Source of the DNA: an uncultured Paracoccaceae bacterium
GTDB taxonomy: Bacteria > Pseudomonadota > Alphaproteobacteria > Rhodobacterales > Rhodobacteraceae
Assembly: GCA_947493745.1 (NCBI GenBank)
Contig: CANLSM010000001.1
Location: 215,913-279,912 of the forward strand
DNA: 64,000 nt
Direction: 5' to 3'
Within the stretch, counting starts at the first letter, position 1, and each line of letters begins with the position of its first letter. The notes beneath the pieces are model-generated. The model saw only the letters and a list, made by a program, of their open reading frames with translations. It was not told the DNA's origin and ran no database searches. The position numbers were made by a program, and so were the translations under genes. Positions 60,333 to 64,000 of the stretch are shown here, one piece after another.

Positions 60333-60943
60333 TGCGGAAATTCGACGGCGACAGGCTGCTTGTTGCCTCTCACAATGCTGGAAAGGTGACCGAGATCGCC
60401 GCTCTTCTGGAGCCCTACAAGATCGAGGTGATATCTGCCGCAGATATGGATCTCCCGGAGCCGGAGGAGACCGAGGATACCTTCATCGGCAATGCCCGGA
60501 TCAAGGCCCACGCTGCAGCAAAGGCGACCAACCTTCCGGCACTCGCGGATGACAGCGGAATAGAAGTTGATGCGCTCGACGGGGCGCCCGGCGTCTATAC
60601 CGCCGACTGGGCCGAAACCGGTGATGGCCGCGATTTTGAAATGGCCATGATCAAGGTCTGGACCAAGCTGGAAGAGCTGAATGCCCCCCGTCCCCGGACG
60701 GCACGGTTTCGCTGCACGCTGGTACTTGCCTGGCCTGATGGGCATGACGAGGTTTTTGACGGCAAGATTGAGGGTCGTTGCGTTTGGCCAATGCGAGGGG
60801 ATCTCGGACATGGCTATGACCCGATGTTCATGCCACGTGGCTTCAACATTACTCTGGGCGAGATGGAAGCAGTGGTCAAAAACCGGATCAGCCATAGGGC
60901 CGATGCGTTTAGAAAGCTTGTGAAGACCTGTTTTGACGTCTGA
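60332..60943 (+). CDS. rdgB: Non-canonical purine NTP pyrophosphatase (RdgB/HAM1)
   Basis: A 203-residue enzyme hydrolysing ITP, dITP and XTP to keep inosine and xanthine out of nucleic acids. LVASHNAGKVTEIAALL is the substrate-binding start, LADDSGIEVDALDGAPG holds the catalytic Asp pair, and GYDPMFMP with ISHRADAF complete the site. It is translationally coupled to rph (TGATG) and overlaps hemW by 11 bases. Confidence 0.97.
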   Translation: MRKFDGDRLLVASHNAGKVTEIAALLEPYKIEVISAADMDLPEPEETEDTFIGNARIKAHAAAKATNLPALADDSGIEVDALDGAPGVYTADWAETGDGRDFEMAMIKVWTKLEELNAPRPRTARFRCTLVLAWPDGHDEVFDGKIEGRCVWPMRGDLGHGYDPMFMPRGFNITLGEMEAVVKNRISHRADAFRKLVKTCFDV

Positions 60944-62087
60944 CACCGAAAACAGGGTGGAATTCGGCGTCTATATTCACTGGCCGTTTTGTCAGGCCAA
61001 ATGTCCATATTGCGACTTCAACTCGCATGTCTGGAAGTCGGTGGATCAGATCCGCTGGCGGGATGCATTTATCCGAAGCATCGAGACCGCAGCCGCGAGA
61101 CAGCCCGGGCGGGTCGTGAACTCGGTCTTCTTTGGCGGCGGAACCCCAAGTCTCATGCCCGTTGGAACCGTCGATGCAGTTCTGTCTGCGCTCAGATCCG
61201 GCTTCTCCTTTGCAAATGACATCGAGGTTACGCTTGAGGCCAATCCAACCTCGTCTGAACGGTCCCGATTTGCAGGATATCGGGATGCTGGCGTGAACCG
61301 GGTATCTCTTGGGGTTCAGGCGCTTGACGATCAGGACCTGCACCACCTTGGCCGATTGCACACGGTTCAGGAAGCTCTTGCGGCTGTGGAAATGGCGCGT
61401 GATCTGTTTGATCGTGTGAGCTTTGATCTGATCTATGCGCGACAGCATCAGACCGAAGACATGTGGCGGTCAGAACTTTCTCGGGCACTATCGTTTGAAC
61501 CGGACCACCTGTCGCTCTATCAACTTACAGTTGAGGATGGGACCCGTTTTGGCGATCTGTACAAAAGAGGTCGGCTACGTGGTCTGCCAAGTCCAGATCT
61601 GGGAGCCGATCTCTACGACGCCACACAGGAGCTTTGTGAGGAAGCAGGCCTTCCTGCCTATGAGACATCCAATCACGCGCGCAGCGGGGCTGCTTCGCGG
61701 CACAACATGATCTACTGGCAAGCGGGCGACTATCTGGGCATCGGACCTGGCGCTCATGGGCGTGTTCCGGGTGACCGCGGGCGTCATGCAACGGAGGATC
61801 TGTCCTCTCCCGCCACGTGGCTCGATGCTGTTGAACGAACCGGGTCGGGTCTTAAATTGGAAAAGAGACTCACCGCTCAGGATCAGGTCGATGAGTATCT
61901 GATGATGGGGCTCCGGATCGAGCAAGGGGTTTCGCTCGGACGTATTGAAGGAATGGGGGGTGCATTCGATCAAAGCGCCATGGCAGAACTCATCAGTTCT
62001 GGCCATCTGATCCAACAAGGAGACCGTCTTCAGGTCACCCGGTCAGGGAGGCCCCTGCTCAATGCGATCCTACGGCAGCTGCTGTGA
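60933..62087 (+). CDS. hemW: Heme chaperone HemW (radical SAM, formerly annotated coproporphyrinogen III oxidase-like)
   Basis: A 384-residue radical SAM protein. C20-xxx-C24-xx-C27 in FCQAKCPYCDF binds the 4Fe-4S cluster. FFGGGTPSLM, VTLEANPTS, GVNRVSLGVQ and HNMIYWQAGDYLGIGPGAH are HemW hallmarks. The family acts in heme delivery and lacks the extra N-terminal CxxxCxxC partner motif of true HemN. The TTG at 60933 is used; GTG 60957 is an alternative. Its end overlaps the convergent parB by 18 bases. Confidence 0.94.
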   Translation: MTSDTENRVEFGVYIHWPFCQAKCPYCDFNSHVWKSVDQIRWRDAFIRSIETAAARQPGRVVNSVFFGGGTPSLMPVGTVDAVLSALRSGFSFANDIEVTLEANPTSSERSRFAGYRDAGVNRVSLGVQALDDQDLHHLGRLHTVQEALAAVEMARDLFDRVSFDLIYARQHQTEDMWRSELSRALSFEPDHLSLYQLTVEDGTRFGDLYKRGRLRGLPSPDLGADLYDATQELCEEAGLPAYETSNHARSGAASRHNMIYWQAGDYLGIGPGAHGRVPGDRGRHATEDLSSPATWLDAVERTGSGLKLEKRLTAQDQVDEYLMMGLRIEQGVSLGRIEGMGGAFDQSAMAELISSGHLIQQGDRLQVTRSGRPLLNAILRQLL

Positions 62088-62960
62088 GAGAATCTGACAG
62101 ATATTATCAAGTTCTTCCAATGACTTATAGTTGATACGAAGGCTTCCGTTCCCCGAGCTCTGGGAATGGTCTATCTGCACCTTTAGGCCCAGATTGGCGC
62201 TGAGATCGGCTTCCAGCGCAAGCGTGTCAGCGTCTTTCCTCTCCTTCACCTGACGGGGTTTCTCTTCGCCTCGCGGACCGGCCTTTGCAAGACGTTCGGT
62301 ATCTCGAACGGAGAGCCCCTTGCGAATGACCTCATTTGCAAGGGTGAGCGGATCCTGAGCGGTGATGAGCGCGCGCGCATGGCCAGCGCTCAGCCTCCCT
62401 CCGCGCAGATAGGCAATGACTTCCTCCGGCAATGTGAGAAGCCGCATGAGGTTTGCGATATGGCTGCGGCTCTTGCCCATGGCAGTGGCAAGCTTCTCCT
62501 GCGTATGACCGAAGCGGTCCATGAGCTGTCGATAGCCAATGGCCTCTTCCACCGGGTTCAGATCAGCTCTCTGGATATTCTCGATGATCGCTAGCTCCAG
62601 GACTTCCGTGTCATCGAGGTTTCGCACGATCACAGGGAGCTCATGGACAGAGGCGCGCTGCGCAGCACGCCATCTACGTTCACCGGCAACAATCTGGAAA
62701 TGGTCACTGTCGCGTGGGTCCGGTCGAACAATCAGGGGTTGAATAACCCCTTTCTCCCGAATCGAAGCTGCCAGATCCTCCAGATCCCCCTCGTCAAAGT
62801 CCTGACGGGGCTGATCCGGGTTTGCGCGCAGCTTCTCAATTGGAAGGACGTTCTCCGCACGCGAGGATGTCGATTGAGCAGCCTTGTCTTCCAAGTAGTC
62901 CACATCAGCCAGAAGAGCGGACAACCCCCGGCCAAGGCCTTTTTTCTCAGGTTTCTTCAT
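62070..62960 (-). CDS. parB: Chromosome partitioning protein ParB
   Basis: A 296-residue CTPase and DNA-binding clamp that loads at parS sites near the origin. KKGLGRGLSALLAD is the typical start, binding ParA. The CTP domain has IVAGERRWRAAQRA and ENIQRADLNP. An HTH (about 140-165, EKLATAMGKSRSHIANLMRLL) and a C-terminal dimer domain follow. The ATG at 62960 has TAGGTGAG upstream; GTG 62972 is an alternative. It lies 12 bases after parA. No parS (TGTTTCACGTGAAACA) was found in the window. Confidence 0.97.
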   Translation of the reverse strand: MKKPEKKGLGRGLSALLADVDYLEDKAAQSTSSRAENVLPIEKLRANPDQPRQDFDEGDLEDLAASIREKGVIQPLIVRPDPRDSDHFQIVAGERRWRAAQRASVHELPVIVRNLDDTEVLELAIIENIQRADLNPVEEAIGYRQLMDRFGHTQEKLATAMGKSRSHIANLMRLLTLPEEVIAYLRGGRLSAGHARALITAQDPLTLANEVIRKGLSVRDTERLAKAGPRGEEKPRQVKERKDADTLALEADLSANLGLKVQIDHSQSSGNGSLRINYKSLEELDNICQILSQQLP

Positions 62961-62972
62961 GTTCTGTCTCAC

Positions 62973-63767
62973 CTAGGCATGTTGCTTTTCAAGTCGCTGG
63001 AGAAACTCTTCTGCCAGGGCACGATAGGCAACGCTGCCCGAGCAATTCGGATCGTACACCAGTCCCGGCATGAAATGTGATGGTGCCTCGCTGAGGCGTA
63101 CATTGCGCGGAATGACTGTCCTGAACACCAGACGGTCCAGATTGTCCCGAACATCCTCCTCAACCTGACCAGACAAGTTGTTGCGTCTATCATACATGGT
63201 TAACACAATACCTAGTGTTCTAAGCGATGAGTTCAGAGACTTCCGGATTTGCTGAACCGTCATCATCAGTTGTGAAAGCCCTTCAAGCGCGAAGAACTCG
63301 CACTGCAGAGGAACCACAACTCCATCCGAAGCCACCAGCGCATTGATCGTCAGAAGGTTGAGCGCCGGCGGGCAGTCTATCAAAATGAAGTCGAAGTGAT
63401 CTCCTGCCTGAGACGAGAGCGCCGCACGCAGCTTTGTCAGCCTGTCGGGCTGCGAGACCAGATCCATATCGGCGGAACTGAGATCGGTTGTTCCCGGGAT
63501 GAGGGACAGGTTCTCAACGTTTGTCCGGTAAGCAATTTCATGCAGCTTCAGGTCACCTTGGAGAACATCGTAGGTCGTGACCTCGCGGTCTGACTTCAGG
63601 CAGCCCAAACCTGTGGACGCATTTCCCTGCGGATCAAGATCGATCAACAGAACCCGGTGGCCCTTCTGCGCCAACGCGGTGCCCAGATTGATCGCGGTCG
63701 TTGTCTTCCCCACACCGCCTTTCTGGTTGGTCAGCGCAATTGTCGTCGGCTTATCTGGCTGCTGCAC
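62973..63767 (-). CDS. parA: Chromosome partitioning ATPase ParA
   Basis: A 264-residue deviant Walker ATPase. QKGGVGKTTTAINLG is Walker A with the signature lysine, DLDPQGNASTG is the A' motif and FILIDCPPALNLLTINAL is Walker B. It works with ParB to segregate chromosome origins. The GTG start at 63767 lies within the last codons of rsmG (17-base overlap), giving the classical rsmG-parA-parB order. Confidence 0.98.
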   Translation of the reverse strand: MQQPDKPTTIALTNQKGGVGKTTTAINLGTALAQKGHRVLLIDLDPQGNASTGLGCLKSDREVTTYDVLQGDLKLHEIAYRTNVENLSLIPGTTDLSSADMDLVSQPDRLTKLRAALSSQAGDHFDFILIDCPPALNLLTINALVASDGVVVPLQCEFFALEGLSQLMMTVQQIRKSLNSSLRTLGIVLTMYDRRNNLSGQVEEDVRDNLDRLVFRTVIPRNVRLSEAPSHFMPGLVYDPNCSGSVAYRALAEEFLQRLEKQHA

Positions 63768-64000
63768 GCGTTAGGCCCTCTATCCTCAAAATCACCCCGC
63801 TGGGATCTGTCTTGCTTTTGTATTCTTTGTGGGTGAATTGCCAGTCGGCCTTTGCGAGATCAATCTCCGACTGCACGTTAGCACCCTTGTGAAACAGACA
63901 TACACAGTCGGACCCAGCATGGCGATGCGAAAACTCAAGCAGTTTCGGCAGCGGCGCCAAGGCTCTCGCAGAGATCACATCCGCTGCCTGCGGGCTCAAC
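63751..64000 (-). CDS. rsmG: 16S rRNA (guanine527-N7)-methyltransferase RsmG, 3' part
   Basis: The last 82 or so codons of a gene whose start lies right of the window. VISARALAPLPKLLEF is the conserved segment that follows the SAM fold in RsmG/GidB, then FHKGANVQSEIDLAKADW and a basic end. The usual form has FPKG where this has FHKG. RsmG makes m7G527 in 16S rRNA; its loss gives low-level streptomycin resistance. Its stop lies inside the start of parA. Confidence 0.92.
   Translation of the reverse strand, partial: LSPQAADVISARALAPLPKLLEFSHRHAGSDCVCLFHKGANVQSEIDLAKADWQFTHKEYKSKTDPSGVILRIEGLTRAAAR

Overview
The window is a GC-rich chromosomal segment of an alphaproteobacterium, most likely a marine Rhodobacteraceae (Roseobacter-type) strain. 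This rests on gene content and order: gltB with a small membrane protein in front, lptC-lptA-lptB-hpf-ptsN, dnaK-dnaJ-mutS facing grpE-hrcA, rph-rdgB-hemW converging on parB-parA-rsmG, and a luxR-luxI pair. I see no insertion sequence, prophage, CRISPR array, rRNA or tRNA. Assignments come from reading motifs; no database search was run.

Layout. 1-9.9 kb: housekeeping and metabolism (partial unknown gene, GFA-family zinc protein, gltB, mtgA, a glutathione S-transferase, queG, a TPR protein, a YeeZ-like epimerase). 10-15.6 kb: envelope genes, with a short yjbH-yjbF exopolysaccharide operon, a duplicated pair of tiny acidic-tailed membrane proteins, and a CAP-domain lipoprotein flanked by two L,D-transpeptidases. 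15.7-31.5 kb: a specialised-metabolite or glycolipid locus. On the minus strand, a one-module type I PKS is followed by a glycosyltransferase, a one-module NRPS with an N-terminal formyltransferase domain and a flavin monooxygenase inserted in its adenylation domain, and a second glycosyltransferase. Upstream lie a HAD-UbiA fusion resembling decaprenyl-phosphate phosphoribosyltransferase and a WecG/TagA glycosyltransferase. 31.5-32.2 kb: an AT-rich stretch with hairpins and direct repeats. 32.2-34.6 kb: a quorum-sensing block (XRE-type HTH protein, LuxR, LuxI, a second LuxR-type protein).

34.9-39.7 kb: RNase D and the Kdo/LPS export group kdsD-lptC-lptA-lptB, then hpf and ptsN without rpoN between. 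39.7-50.8 kb: surface polysaccharide genes (a two-part sulfotransferase-like protein, four glycosyltransferases, galE, galU, kdsB, cysQ and a KpsM-like ABC permease). 50.8-64 kb: acyl-CoA thioesterase, AlkB, the heat-shock set dnaK-dnaJ and hrcA-grpE, mutS, rph, rdgB, hemW, parB, parA and the end of rsmG.

The most interesting part is the PKS/NRPS/glycosyltransferase locus next to the quorum-sensing genes. The adenylation pocket reads as glycine, and the inserted monooxygenase matches the arrangement known from MtaG of myxothiazol biosynthesis. Here it is combined with a formyltransferase domain, a decayed condensation domain, glycosyltransferases and a possible polyprenyl-pentose donor enzyme.
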